The notes: generated by a model from the sequence alone, not told the origin. Positions 12,328 to 22,612 are shown, counted from the first letter of the stretch. The stretch: DNA of 64,000 nucleotides from Adiantum capillus-veneris (GCA_014529385.2 CM043944.1:175483740-175547739); one strand, 5' to 3'. Numbers and translations are program-made.

Positions 12328-13648
12328 CTAGTCAGACGTCTCATCACGTCCAAGCGGCGTATCTGTCGGATTCTGCAAAAAAAGACAATAAGACAGCTTT
12401 CAGTAAGTATAAATATATAATGACATTTATAAAACAATACAAAAAATAAAAAAGAGTAAACCCTAATACTAACCATGCCTCCGCGAGAACTGAGAATGTC
12501 CATCAGGGCGTTTAAGCCCTTCTTGCCTGCGTACTCGCGCTCGTACGGTGTGGGATCACGTCCTGTCATCGACCACTGTCAAAACATACAAAGATTTCAT
12601 TATGTTAGAACTAAAAAACTCATAAACCCTAAACTATCGAACATGCATAAAGAGCAATGTGAAAACACTTACAAAATCGGCCTCAAATGATGCCCATCCA
12701 CCGCTCCCCAAGTGGTGCGAGCTCCCTGCCTCTACTCGTGCTCTGGCTGCATCCTTTTGTTGCTTCCACTTGTCGGGATTCTCGCGCGCTGCTTTCTTCG
12801 CATTCTTCCAATCTTCTTTGGCCAGCCAATCTGGCCTGTTCCACCCATTCTTAATTGCTTTTTGCACTTCGGAACGCTTGTGTTTGCAGTATTTGCTCAT
12901 TCGAATCTTCATCAGGTCTTCATTGAAGCGCTGATCCCGTGTTGGAACGGGAAACTCATCATGAAGTATGCTGATGACTCTGTTTCTTAAATCACTTGGT
13001 ACTTCACTCCATTTGTTTAGTATGTAGTGTCTAAACAGCTGAGAGCAAAGACCACGCATGCGCGAGATCACCTTCTTGCCGTCATCATCCATGATGATGC
13101 TGCCGCTGATGTCGACGGAGTAAGGCAAGCCCTCTGGCCGGTGACGCGTGAACCTGGGTGTCCCGACAGGGGTCTCTAGCGGCGTGTCGATGGGGGTACG
13201 GACGTCAGGTGTCTCCACCGGCGTCTGGGCCCCGAAGCGAGGAGTGTCGAGTGGGGTGGCTCCTGGCGGAGTAGGTAGAGGTGTGTAGCTTCTAGGAACA
13301 GTCAGCCGTGCAAAAACTGGCGTAGATGGCGATGCTGTGGCTGGTGTGGGGGCGGGCAAAGAAGGGGAGGGTAAAGAGCCTCATCGAACACGAGGCGGTG
13401 TGGAGGCATCGGTGGCGGAATCCCCACAACAACCGCCACCACCACCGCCACCACTAGAGCGCCGGTGTCTAGACGAGTGTGAAGATCGTCTCGTCGACGC
13501 CGAAGCTTCGGAGCGCGAAGAATGCTCCGAAAGAGAGGGAGATGCGGATGGAGTAGGAACGCGCGATGATGCGCCAGAGCGATGACGCTCCACGTACCAC
13601 TGTCTCTGCTGCGGTGACAAAGAAGAAAGAAACTCCTCATCATCCATA
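12328..13648 (-). pseudogene. CACTA second protein, TNPA-like (plant Transposase_24 type)
   Basis: Start ATG 13648-13646 (MDDEEFLSSLSPQQRQWYVE), directly after a splice-acceptor-like TGCAG. A Ser-rich and then Pro/Thr-rich N-terminal half (repeated xTPxxTP) leads into a basic helical domain with RNRVISILHDEFP, MSKYCKHKRSEVQ, RPDWLAKEDWKNAK and ASFEADF, the pattern of plant En/Spm Transposase_24 proteins thought to bind element ends. Introns with GT-AG ends are visible at 12576-12672 and 12373-12473. The middle exon has TGRDPTPYEREYAGK; the last exon ends at TAG 12328-12330. One TGA at 13381-13383 breaks the first exon and is consistent with a mutated CGA. Otherwise the frame is intact. Confidence 0.8.
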
Positions 13649-13985
13649 CCTGCATTAAACACACGAATATTTAAACTTAATATTGAATGAATAGAGTAGA
13701 CAATGACGCAAAGACCATTAAATACAATGACGTAATGACGCATATAAATACAATGATGCAATGAATCGAGTGATAGAAGAGGCAAGTCGAAAACTCAGAA
13801 TTTTCAATCAAAAGATGTGAGCGCGAGTAGAAAAGAGCGTTATACACCATGGAAGGTACTTAGAGAGCCAGAGCTTTTACAACACGGAGCAAAATTGTTC
13901 AAATACAATATTTGTAAAGTATGTGCAGCAATGATATTAAAGTCCACATTTTATGCAATGATATTAAAGTCCACTATGAACGTAC
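13649..13985. other. gap between the two CACTA genes
   Basis: On the minus strand this follows a splice donor of the TNP2 gene, but no further TNP2 exon can be read. A TTAATATCATTG-containing segment is duplicated at about 13928-13977. It ends with the acceptor preceding the TNPA-like ATG. Confidence 0.5.
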
Positions 13986-16048
13986 CTGACACATTTTATG
14001 CCAATCGTGTGACTTCAAACCGGTAAGCTTTCCTTCTTTAGTAAAACACGTTCGGAGCGAGTGCATTACGCCAGTGGGGGTCCGCAAAGATCGAATGGTC
14101 TCTTTTACTTTGCGTTCTTGGGCTCCTGTGAAAATCCATGGTGCTTTAGGGAGTTTTATCGATCCATCAGACGCTGTTTGCGGCCAATATTGCTCCATAC
14201 GATCCACATTTCTAAGGTCAACTCTGGCTCCCAAAGTATCTTTCTTGCCGGTCAAATGGTCCCATAGTAGATTACCCACATTCTTGAATATGTGCATTGG
14301 ATCGAGCAAGTGATTGATCATGAGTCGGGGCCAGTATGGTAACTCGTACCGTAGAGATAGTCTCTTCATCCCTGGAGGCAATCCGTCATCGCACATCTCC
14401 TTCTTCTCTAACCATGCTTGTGCAGACATCCTTGGTGGCTCTCTTCCCAAAAAGCCGTCGCGTAACACATGATTCTCTGGAAGATACGCTTGATGACCTT
14501 CGTAGATTTGCTTCTTCAGTGAGGGTGCCCTACGTGCATTCAGTCTAGGTCCACATGTGACACATGCTCTGTATCCGCTTGTTTGAAGCCCTGCATGTAT
14601 ACACATGATAATAGATCAACTATGGGAAAAAACAAGATTTACAGTGTCTGAGTGAGGAGTGTCAATAGATCACCTGAGCATTCTGTTAGCCCGGGATAGT
14701 CATGCATGGTCCACATTAGAATGCCTCTGATCAAAGCATTCCGTCGTCCTGTGTGTCGGCTCATATCCACCACCTCTATGCCAATCCACAATTGTTGTAG
14801 CTCTTCCAATAGTGGACGAAGATACACATCCATATTCCCCACTTTATATCGCCCTGGCGCAATCAAGCTTAGCCATAGGTGCCCCTTCTTCGTAGTCAAC
14901 CACGAGGGAATGTTGTAGTTGACGATGACAACGGGCCATACACTGTAAGATGTTGATCTTTGACCAAATGGATTTACGCCATCCATAGCCAGGCCTAAGC
15001 CCAAATTTCGAGCTTCTCTGGCAAAATCTGACCATGTTCCATCTATATGTTTCCACGCTACGCAATCTGTAGGAATTCGTAGCACACCATCCAAAGATTT
15101 ATTCTCCTCATGCCATGATCATGATGCTAGGGCCGCCATGGACTTACATTCGAAGAAATGCTTGATGCGAGGAAGCAGAGGGAAATGTCGCAAAACCTTT
15201 TGTGGAATTTTTGTCCTGTGGAGATCTACTCGATATCTTTCGGAATCACATTTCGGACACTTCTCCATGTCTATGTATTCCCCTCTGAAAAGAATGCAGT
15301 CATTAGAACAAGCGTGGATAGAATTGTAATCCATCCCCAAGTTTTGCAAAATCTTTCTTGCTTCATCTTGGGAATCTGGCATCACATTGTCAGCTGGTAG
15401 TATGTGCTCTTTCAGCAATCTACACAACATAAAAATATGATACAGTCGTGTAAAAATCTATCAGATCATTATACATTTAGAGTTCTATTAAAGTAAACTA
15501 ATTGTAATAGATCACCTGAAAAGCGCTGTGACGCTAGTGTCACTCCATCCAAACTTTGCCTGCATGTTGAGAAGAACCAGGAGTGCTTTCAATCTAGACA
15601 TACATGCTCCATTATACAATGGCGTATCGGCTTCACTTTTCATATCATCATAGATAAGCCTTTCTGAATCCATGATCGTCTCGATCATTTCATCAATCTC
15701 GGGCTCAAACATTGCCTCGTTGGGAATGTGCTCTGCATGATCATCCCCCGAGCTATCAGAGGCTACATCTTGTGGCCTCACATATGCTGCTTGACCAAAG
15801 CGCCTGCGAACACGTCTATTGGGTTGCAAGATTGCTGCTTGTTGGCCAGCGTCAGAGTCCGACGAGTTATAATTGGCAACAACTCGATCTATAATAGATG
15901 GATCAAACTCGCCAAATTCGCGAACGTGCTGCAAAGAAACACGTCTTGTCCGTCGCACAGCATGCTTGCATTGATTACAAGGACATAAGACCCTCATTGA
16001 GAGATAGGTGTTTCGGTTGGACGGTCCCACATCCTCGTCGCTACTCAT
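13986..16048 (-). pseudogene. tnp2: CACTA TNP2-type transposase, C-terminally incomplete
   Basis: TNP2 cuts and joins CACTA ends. The first exon starts ATG 16048 and carries the N-terminal Cys motif (CPCNQCKHAVR), an acidic middle, and ends SVTALFR. GT-AG introns lie at 15420-15515 and 14591-14673. Exon 2 has the CPKCDSERYR zinc motif and FPLLPRIKHFF. The transposase_21 core follows (GLAMDGVNPF, VWPVVIVNYNIPSW, then WTMHDYPGLTECSG) and continues in exon 3 with the CGPRLNARRAPSL and LPYWPRLMINHLLDPMH blocks. A TGA at 15119-15121 (consistent with CGA) precedes the WHEENKSLDGVLR block. Exon 3 ends at a donor (13985) after HDWHKMCQ, and the usual C-terminal exons that follow this motif in the family are not found before the next gene. 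Either a deletion removed them or they are too decayed to read. Confidence 0.85.
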
Positions 16049-17050
16049 AATGAGGATAAAAAACTTATAACCTGGACAACAAATTTAATATTCTATTGGC
16101 ATTCTTCGTCTTATCTCTCTCTCTCTCTCTCTCTCTCTTTACCTCACATTCTCTAGTCATGTCCAATCCCCACACACCTCGGTCTAGAGGTGCACGGAGA
16201 TCAGAACCACCGGGTTATAATCTCGTCTTTATTGGTCAATACCTATATTTGTGGGTACAAGAAATCTACACACCCACGTCTACATGATACTGCATGTAGT
16301 GGACAAAACCCCTTTGCCTCTTCTCTAGCTGTAGCACTTCACTTCATCTTAACATCTTTTCACAGTAGATCTTTTCACTGTTCGTCTAACTCTAAACCCT
16401 AAACCGTAAGTAATTCTTGTGTGGACTAGCTCGATCTAACGTAAATAAGCGTAAATCTAAATAAACGTAAATCTAACTAAAGAAAAAGCTAAATCTAATT
16501 TAACGTAAGATTAATGACTAGAGGTTGTCTAGATGGTCATTGTGTCGGGGATGTAGTGACTCTTGCCGCCCTGAAGATCCACCTTCTTCCCTATCTTCTG
16601 AAGACATTTCACCAGTACTTTTGGATCGATGGAGCCTACCATGAGTGAAGGCAGCAATACCCTATATTCCATTGAGGGCTTTCTTCACCCGCTTCATGCA
16701 GGCATCGCAGTCTATGGAGACCTAAATCTAAATCTAGCTTAAATAAACGTAAATCTAGTTAAAAATAAACCTAAATCTAATTTAATGTAAGTCTACATAT
16801 AACCTAATCTTTAATGTCTTTTAAGATAGTTTCCTACGACGTTATAACTCTCTTCTTCTTGTGTGTGTGCGCGTGTGTGGATGTGTGTGCCAATAGAAAG
16901 AGATAAATGGTATAACCTTTCTATCACCCATGCCAAGTATGATAGATTGATTATGCCATTTCCCTCTTGAATAATAGGTCTTGAGTTCAACTCCTCGTCG
17001 GCTAGATCTTTAGGTCTTTTAATTTTAATTAGTTTTCTACGACGTTAAAT
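16049..17050. other. CACTA upstream region of the transposase gene
   Basis: No gene. A (CT)n tract lies at 16111-16139. Short phrases such as TAAATCTAACTAAA / CTAAATCTAAT recur at 16440-16510 and 16720-16790, and a small (GT)n run is near 16860. This probably contains the TNP2 promoter, but no single element can be named. Confidence 0.5.
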
Positions 17051-17260
17051 TAGTTTCTCTCTCTTTCTCTCTCAATGTGTGTGCGTTTTTTTGGATCGTA
17101 TGCACGTTTTCTCTCTCTTTTTCTCTCTCAATGTGTGCGTTTTTTGTTTATGCATGTTCTCTCTCTCTTTTCCTCTCTCAATGCGTGCGTTTTTTGTTTA
17201 TGCATGCTCTCTCTCTCTTTTTCTCTCTCAATGTGTGTGTGCATTCTTTGTTTATGTATG
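17051..17260. repeat. roughly 57-bp minisatellite, about 4 units
   Basis: Repeated units of CTCTCTCTTTTTCTCTCTCA followed by TGTGTGCGTTTTTTG and TTTATGCATG. Units differ by small substitutions. The frames they open are low-complexity artefacts. Confidence 0.8.
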
Positions 17261-17280
17261 TCTGTGTGCGTTTTTGTTTT

Positions 17281-17455
17281 TGTTTGTACTCTCTCTCTCT
17301 CTCAAAAACACCATGTGTGTGTGTATGTGTGTGTGTGAGAGAGAGAGAGAGGGAGAGAGAAAGAGGGGAAGGGAACATGAGAATGAGGAGAGGGAAGGAG
17401 CATACCTGGCTCTCCTTCCTCTCCTCGTGTGTGTGTGTGTGTGTGTGTGGAGAAG

Positions 17456-17491
<36 letters not shown>
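17281..17491. repeat. mixed (CT)n/(GT)n/(GA)n microsatellites
   Basis: CT run at about 17289-17302, GT run and GA run at 17315-17360, GT run at 17427-17448, GA run at 17459-17491, within the CACTA element. Confidence 0.9.
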
Positions 17492-17494
<3 letters not shown>

Positions 17495-17530
17495 GGGAGA
17501 GCGTTACCTGCTCCTTGATTGAGGGCGCCG

Positions 17531-17559
17531 AAAAACTCAGATCTGAGATCTGAGTTTTT
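17531..17559. repeat. perfect palindrome, 14-bp arms
   Basis: AAAAACTCAGATCT, a single G, then its exact reverse complement. The match extends outward into GCGCC / GGCGC with one mismatch. It would form a strong hairpin and includes two BglII-type AGATCT words. Confidence 0.9.
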
Positions 17560-17589
17560 GGGCGCGCTCGGTTATTTTTTTACCCCAGC

Positions 17590-17709
17590 CAGCGTCACTA
17601 TGAGCGTCGCAAATTTACAAACAAATTTGCGACGCTCATAGCGACGCCGGGATTGTTTTTTTGAGCGTCGCTGTGTGAGCGTCGCTAATATGAAGAGCCT
17701 CTTGTAGTG
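17590..17709. repeat. CACTA right end: subterminal inverted repeat and TIR
   Basis: 25-bp arms at 17592-17616 and 17623-17647 (one mismatch, 6-bp spacer), built from the same GCGTCGC / GCGACGC motifs as the left end. Further GAGCGTCGCT copies run to 17690 and the 12-bp terminal repeat closes at 17709. Confidence 0.85.
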
Positions 17710-18077
17710 GAGCACTACTGGCTATGTGTTCACAGTTGGAGGCATAGCAGTAAGCTGGGCTTCAAAGCTGCAGAAAGTGGTTTCACTTTCTACCACAGAA
17801 GCAGAGTATGTAGCAATGACGGAGGCAAGCAAAGAAAGTCTGTGGCTTCACAGATTCTTAGAAGAGCTTGGATTCAAACAAGACAATTGTGTCTTGTACA
17901 GTGATAGCCAAAGCGCTATCCATCTTGCGAAGAACTCAGCCTTTCATTCAAGGACAAAGCACATTGAGGTGAGATATCACTTCATACGCACTCTTTTGGA
18001 AGAGGGACATGTTTACAAAGGTGGTCAACAAGGAGAAGTTGAGCTTTTGCTCATCTTCAATCGGCATTCAAGGATAA
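17710..18077 (+). pseudogene. copia gag-pol polyprotein, RNase H end
   Basis: This continues the polyprotein interrupted at 11702: [34 protein letters not shown] and [14 protein letters not shown], the copia RNase H pattern with its catalytic acidic residues, then the [15 protein letters not shown] block. After LLEEGH (about 18010) the frame shifts. The expected family tail is found in another frame as [13 protein letters not shown], ending at TAA 18075-18077, so roughly 40 bp appear to have been lost at this point. The long frame to 18169 seen without the shift runs into the LTR and is not meaningful. Confidence 0.9.
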
Positions 18078-18124
18078 GAAGCCAGAATGGAAAGCAGTCA
18101 CAGGTTTGGTTTGGAGATCAGTCT

Positions 18125-18137
18125 CCAAGTGGGAGAT
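18125..18137 (+). promoter_or_regulatory. polypurine tract of copia element
   Basis: CCAAGTGGGAGAT immediately before the TG of the 3' LTR. The phrase CAAGTGGGAGATTGTT is typical of this position in copia elements. Confidence 0.75.
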
Positions 18138-18919
18138 TGTTAAGTATGGAGCTTGATTTACCCTTGTAATTTTCTGTGGTAAAAGCGCACATTTGTAAGG
18201 CCCCCATTATGAAGAGAAGCCATCGTGCGTGAAGGAAAATCACTCACCGGAAACCAAAATTTTCACGGACAAGAATCAGGGGCAACTTTAAAGGCCTCGA
18301 GGGCGGAGGCCCTCGCGACTTTTTTCCCCGCCGGAATATTCTTTTCCGCCGGAATATTATGGCCGGACGACGGCCGGAAAGTGGTCGAAAAACAACCGGT
18401 CGGTTGGCCGGTGGCTGGTAGTCAATGGCCGATGGCCGGTGGTCGGAAGTCAATGGCCGGTGGCCGGTGGCCGAATTCAAAAGCGGACTTGTCTTCTCAA
18501 GGGTGGCCACACATGGGCGGATTGAAGGGTCCGATTTGGACTTATTCGCACAAGGGCGGCTACACATGGCTATCTCTCATAAGAGAGGGCAGCCCTTTTG
18601 GCCTATAAAAGGAGGCCATTTCTACACACATTTCATAGTGTGAAGTTGATGAAACAAGGTGAATGTGAGGTGGTGAGAGTGAAGCAAAGCGGGATCTCCA
18701 TTAAGGGTATAATCCCTTTGTAAACTACTTCTTGTTTTGAAGTACTAAAGCCATTGAGTGGCTGCTTTCCCGTAGACGTAGCCCACATTGGGTGAACCAC
18801 GTATATCGTGTGTACTCTCTCTCTCTCTCTCTACTCTATAATCTCGTGTATATAAATCTGTCTCTCTCCATTAAGTAATCTACTCAATTATCTATTTAGC
18901 TACGTCTTATTTCCTAACA
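18138..18919 (+). repeat. 3' LTR of copia element
   Basis: 782 bp, TGTTA...TAACA, with TATA box at 18604-18610. It differs from the 5' LTR mainly by lacking one of the 28-bp U3 units, by an extra roughly 22-bp CCGGAATATT-containing segment near 18340, and by scattered substitutions. Confidence 0.95.
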
Positions 18920-18924
18920 ACCAA

Positions 18925-19312
18925 GGCACCGCTCTTTGCCGTATATTTTCCCATAGATTTTGGAGTGCATTTGGTTACTTGCGCATGCAGTTGGTTGCGA
19001 TTGCTATCACAAACGCTTTTGTTGTGGAACACGAGCGAATGAGTAAAACAAATTGATAGGCAACAACTAATACTCAACTTGGGACTTGATTAGCATTGGG
19101 AAGAAGCAACTTCTATCCCATAGGGCTACTAAAGGGGGTAATTGAATCGAGCAAAGGGTTGCACCTTCATCATTCTGCTTAAACCCTACTCCTTAACCTA
19201 CTGTAGTAGTTGTTTGTAGTTGCCAATCAATCTAGTAATATGTGCCATTTAGTCTCTAGATCGGGGACCCATCTTACTCTAAATCAGACGGAGTCAAACT
19301 TTCTTTATTTCT

Positions 19313-19315
<3 letters not shown>
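18925..19315. other. no gene recognised
   Basis: Flank of the copia insertion, the continuation of the sequence ending at 7365. No motif is recognised. Confidence 0.5.
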
Positions 19316-19346
<31 letters not shown>

Positions 19347-19369
19347 CATATTTATGTATATACATATAT

Positions 19370-19463
<94 letters not shown>
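19316..19463. repeat. compound (GT)n-(TA)n-(GA)n microsatellite
   Basis: GT run 19316-19334, mixed TA/CATA, pure TA 19380-19432, GA 19433-19463, followed by GATTGATTGATTGATCG as after the GA run at 2568. Confidence 0.95.
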
Positions 19464-19467
<4 letters not shown>

Positions 19468-19884
19468 ATTGATTGATCGATTATTGCCCTTGGAGGTTAG
19501 ATATGACTTATGGGACCAAATAAAAAAGTGGCTCATCATATGATTGATACAACTCAGTTGGGTGAGGTATAGACTGGAAATTCTAGCTTTTGGGGGACTA
19601 ACATAAAACGGGAATAAGGAGGGGTAACGTGTGAGAGAAAGAAACCTAAGGGGTATCTTCAACCGATTGCGACACGATCTTCTTAGAAGTTAAAAAATCT
19701 TGGATGATAGCTCATCCATCTCAATAGACTACCCATTTGCCTTATTTGCATGATCTTCTTGAGCTCGCTTGCTTTGAGTTTGAGTTGATTTGTTTTCAAT
19801 TCCGCAGCAATCCAGATATTTGTTCCCTTGAGGAAGCGTGATTGGCATAATAGCTTCGGATGCTCCTCCTTGTCCTTGAGGGTA

Positions 19885-19955
<71 letters not shown>

Positions 19956-20040
19956 AGAGTTATGTGTTGTCCTGGATGTCAATCACAAAATCTAGTGCAA
20001 AGCATATCTGTGAAGGAAAACAATGGGTAAAGGATCATCT
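19464..20040 (-). pseudogene. second LINE ORF1-like remnant
   Basis: On the minus strand, LTLKDKEEHPKLLCQSRFLK and IWIAAELKTNQLKLKASELK align with the KDKEE...QSRLLKG...NQL...SKLK block at 2800-2950. Non-coding flanks match too (TTTGTTCCCTTGAGGAAGCG against the equivalent at 2885), as does the GATTGATTG junction with a GA tract. In this copy a second (GA)n tract at 19888-19953 stands where the upstream RRM-like and coiled-coil part would be. No usable frame remains. Confidence 0.45.
19888..19953. repeat. (GA)n microsatellite inside ORF1-like remnant
   Basis: About 66 bp of uninterrupted GA. Confidence 0.95.
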
Positions 20041-20328
20041 CGTGCTAAAGAATGTTGGAAATAGGGTTGCAGGGAAACACACAGCTTGGAGAAGATGAAG
20101 AAGCTCAAGGCACACAACAGAGAGTATTTATTGCTTAGTGCACAATGAAAGATAAGTTAGCCCTAGAGTGATGGGCGTATATACAATGCACAAGGGAAAA
20201 AACCTCCTACAGAGGGAAAAAATGCCTCGGCGGTCCTAAGTGTGTTCACACACATCACTACCACATACGTACAGCGACACAATGCCTTTGTGAAAAGATA
20301 TGCAAAGTTGTCTTGTGTTGACACACAA
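20041..20328. other. no gene recognised
   Basis: Unique-looking sequence between the ORF1-like remnant and the short LTR. Confidence 0.5.
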
Positions 20329-20534
20329 TGTTGGGTTATAGGCCATTGGCGCCGTGGTCGGTTATGGTCCGGCCCCCACCCATACTCTTATTCTTTGGTT
20401 ATATTGAGAATAAGGAGAAGAGAGTTAGCACTTTCTAATGCTCCACGACATCTTGTGTATTCTCTCCTTGCCTCTCTTGCACTCTTGTGTATTCTCTCCT
20501 TGCCTCTCTTGCACTCTACATCCTGCATCCATCA
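20329..20534 (+). repeat. short 5' LTR of a retrotransposon (possible TRIM-like element)
   Basis: It starts TGTTGGG and ends about CATCCATCA just before a primer site. It is only about 205 bp and contains a perfect 32-bp tandem duplication at 20451-20514 (TCTTGTGTATTCTCTCC...). No partner LTR was found downstream, so the ends are provisional. Confidence 0.55.
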
Positions 20535-20536
20535 AG

Positions 20537-20550
20537 TGGTATCAGAGCCC
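20537..20550 (+). promoter_or_regulatory. primer binding site (initiator Met-tRNA type)
   Basis: TGGTATCAGAGCCC, the canonical copia-type primer site, placed a few bases after the LTR end. Confidence 0.85.
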
Positions 20551-21211
20551 AGCAACTCGCCTCGAATCGTGGCAACCTGAGGCGTGCAACCCTCCCAAGT
20601 CAAGGAGGAAATCAAGGGAGCTTGGAAGCTCGAGCTGCTAGCAGGTCGGCAACAAAAGCTGAGCAAGAGAATTTTGGGAGTTTTTTGAAACAGCTCTGCA
20701 ATTAAAAGCGTCCTATCTCTGGAAGGCATTGAATTGCAGCAGATCGAAAAATTAGAAGGCTTGAAGGCTTGAAATTGGCTTGCATCAGGGAAGCGAGCAG
20801 GAGCAGCAAAATTTTGGTGTCTGGTAGTGCCGAGGAGCAGGTGAAAAAAACGTGCAGACAGAGAGAGTGTTGAAAGCTTGAAGCAATCAAGCAAGGGAAG
20901 CCGAAGCAAGGCTTTGAGAGCAAGCAGAGGAAGTAGAGCAGCTTGACCATAATCGATGTTGTTGGCAAATCCAAGGCAAATTGGGACAGCATGTGAAAAC
21001 GAGCTGCGTTGAGCATTGAAACCAGCTTTGGGTACTTGCTTGAGCAGTGAGCACTCAGCTCGTAGCAGGTCTTAAATTTGGAGGCCATTTTGGGTGTCAT
21101 TGGCATTTTGGGCATCAAATGAAGGCTACAATGGTCCACAAAGGCTTCATCGTGAAACTTTCTTACTAGGGGCAAGTTGTCATTAGACTCCCAAGTATAA
21201 GGAGTAGGGTG

Positions 21212-21212
<1 letters not shown>
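20551..21212. other. leader-like internal region, no ORF
   Basis: Follows the primer site. It is purine-rich with no gag-like frame on the plus strand, and the minus-strand open frames resemble nothing. It may be the untranslated leader of a truncated or non-coding retroelement. Confidence 0.4.

Positions 21213-21277
<65 letters not shown>
21213..21277. repeat. (TA)n microsatellite
   Basis: About 65 bp of uninterrupted TA. Confidence 0.95.
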
Positions 21278-21280
<3 letters not shown>

Positions 21281-21890
21281 GTTGTAACTTGTGTATTCTT
21301 ATTATCTCAAGGTTAGATACTTCAAAATACTATGCAATTTTGAATATGAGCTCTCTCATGTTTCAAATGTTTATTATGAATGCATGCATGTGTAGAGGTG
21401 TCACTTGTTCTATTGTAGTGACATAGTATCGCACAATGTTAAGCGTCATTTGAACTGCACAACTCAAAAATCGATTGACGCCCAACTTTTATAGGCTGAG
21501 TGTAATTTGAAGCTCGATAAATGTAGACTAGGAGTCGTATATATTTAACCAAAATCTAAGGGAGGGAGTCAACTTTAAGGCCTGGCTCATAGGCAGCGAT
21601 CTTGAACATCGAAAGTCACACACACACACACACAAATCCCATCTCTTCTATCGCTCGTCAGAGTTCTGCAGTGAATCGAATTGTTAACCTTGATTATCTA
21701 AGAGGGATTTTGGAAACGCTGCAAGGAGAGGCACTGTACTTGGCTGTTTTCCATTGGATAGAGAAGTGGGAAAAGGAACGGTGAAGCTATTTGTTCGGCA
21801 AAAGCGGGTGGTTTAGGTAGCACTGGAAGGAAAAGAATGCAATAAAAGTAGGGGCTTGAATTAGCGTAGTGAAGCATATAGGTTTCGCTT
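21278..21890. other. no gene recognised
   Basis: Low-information AT-rich sequence with a short (CA)n at about 21617-21634. Confidence 0.5.
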
Positions 21891-22148
21891 TTGTCTAGTC
21901 TGTCATCTCAATAGAAATTGTGTTTGTGAGAATGAGAGAGAGAGAGAGAGAGAGCGCAGCTATTGCCGCAGACAGGGAGCACTTGCAGAGGTAATCATCA
22001 TCTTCCCTCCTTTCCTTTAGTAAAACATATAGTGTTCGTCTGTCATCTGCATAGAAATTGTGTATTTTTACAGAGCAGCTATTGCCGCAAACAGAGCAGC
22101 TATTATCTCCTTGTCTTGGTTCATTGCAAGCGGAACACACACACAAAG

Positions 22149-22189
<41 letters not shown>

Positions 22190-22455
22190 CATCAACGGAC
22201 AGATGGCAGGAGACTCTGTGCTGTTTACATTGATAGAGGAAGAGAGAGAGAGAGAGAGGGAGAGCAGCGAGCAGGAAACTCTGCGCTGTTTTGGAGTAAG
22301 GGAGACACAGGGAGAGCAGCTGGGCTGTTTTGGAGAGAGGGAGAGGCAGGGAGAGCAGCGGGCAGGAAGCTCTCTGCTGTTTACATTGACAGAGGAAGAG
22401 AGAGAGAGCGGGAGAGCAACGGGCAGGAAACTCTGCGATGTAGGTCAAGTCAACC
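21891..22455. repeat. mosaic of duplicated segments with (GA)n
   Basis: A block with CTGTCATCT...ATAGAAATTGTGT and CAGCTATTGCCGCA occurs at 21898-21975 and again at 22038-22100. A second block (GGCAGGA, then CTCTG, then CTGTTTACATTGA with AGAGGAAGAGAGAG) is repeated at about 22203-22300 and 22360-22440. (GA)n runs lie at 21932-21954 and 22151-22187. The frames spanning them are built from repeats. Confidence 0.8.
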
Positions 22456-22494
22456 TGAAAATGAAATGCAATATTAAACGTCTTTAAAAGCCCA

Positions 22495-22612
22495 AGATGA
22501 CCTATGAGACCACAATCTTTGTCGTTGCAATACAATGTTTGGTTGCCAAAAAAATGACCTATGAGACCACAATCTTTGTGGATGTAATACAATGTCTGGT
22601 GCCAAAAAAAAG
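22495..22612. repeat. roughly 60-bp tandem duplication
   Basis: The unit ATGACCTATGAGACCACAAT followed by CTTTGT and CAATGT-TGGT occurs twice in tandem. A diverged copy of the same unit is at 23560-23620, so it belongs to the local mosaic. Confidence 0.85.

Larger units (their letters stand above)
11703..17709 (-). mobile_element. CACTA (En/Spm) DNA transposon, 6007 bp
   Basis: It begins CACTACAAGAGG and ends CCTCTTGTAGTG, a perfect 12-bp terminal inverted repeat of CACTA type, flanked by the 3-bp duplication GAG (11700-11702 and 17710-17712). Removing the element and one GAG restores the copia frame across the junction. Both ends carry clusters of AGCGACGC-type subterminal motifs. It encodes, on the minus strand, a TNP2-type transposase (13986-16048) and a TNPA-like protein (12328-13648), each with one in-frame stop, so it is not autonomous as it stands. 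Confidence 0.95.
7366..18919 (+). mobile_element. full-length Ty1/copia retrotransposon (interrupted by CACTA)
   Basis: The two LTRs (7366-8156 and 18138-18919) are near-identical, start TGTTA and end TAACA, and are flanked by the same 5-bp target duplication ACCAA at 7361-7365 and 18920-18924. The primer site lies just after the left LTR and the purine tract just before the right one. Domain order in the polyprotein is gag, zinc knuckle, protease, integrase, reverse transcriptase, RNase H, which is the copia order. Without the 6007-bp CACTA insertion and its 3-bp duplication the element is about 5.5 kb. It is inactive: the ORF has an early stop, a large insertion and a damaged tail. Confidence 0.95.

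Noticed and set aside
16385-16405. Telomere-like TAAACCCTAAACC
   Set aside because: Only about two units; a single short occurrence in a CACTA element is not telomeric sequence.
16905-17015. tRNA/SINE-like box B phrase (GAGTTCAACTCC)
   Set aside because: No matching box A at the right distance and no cloverleaf could be drawn.
20702-21175. 157-codon minus-strand ORF after the short LTR
   Set aside because: Low-complexity Leu/Ser/Cys-rich composition on the strand opposite a retroelement leader; no motif.
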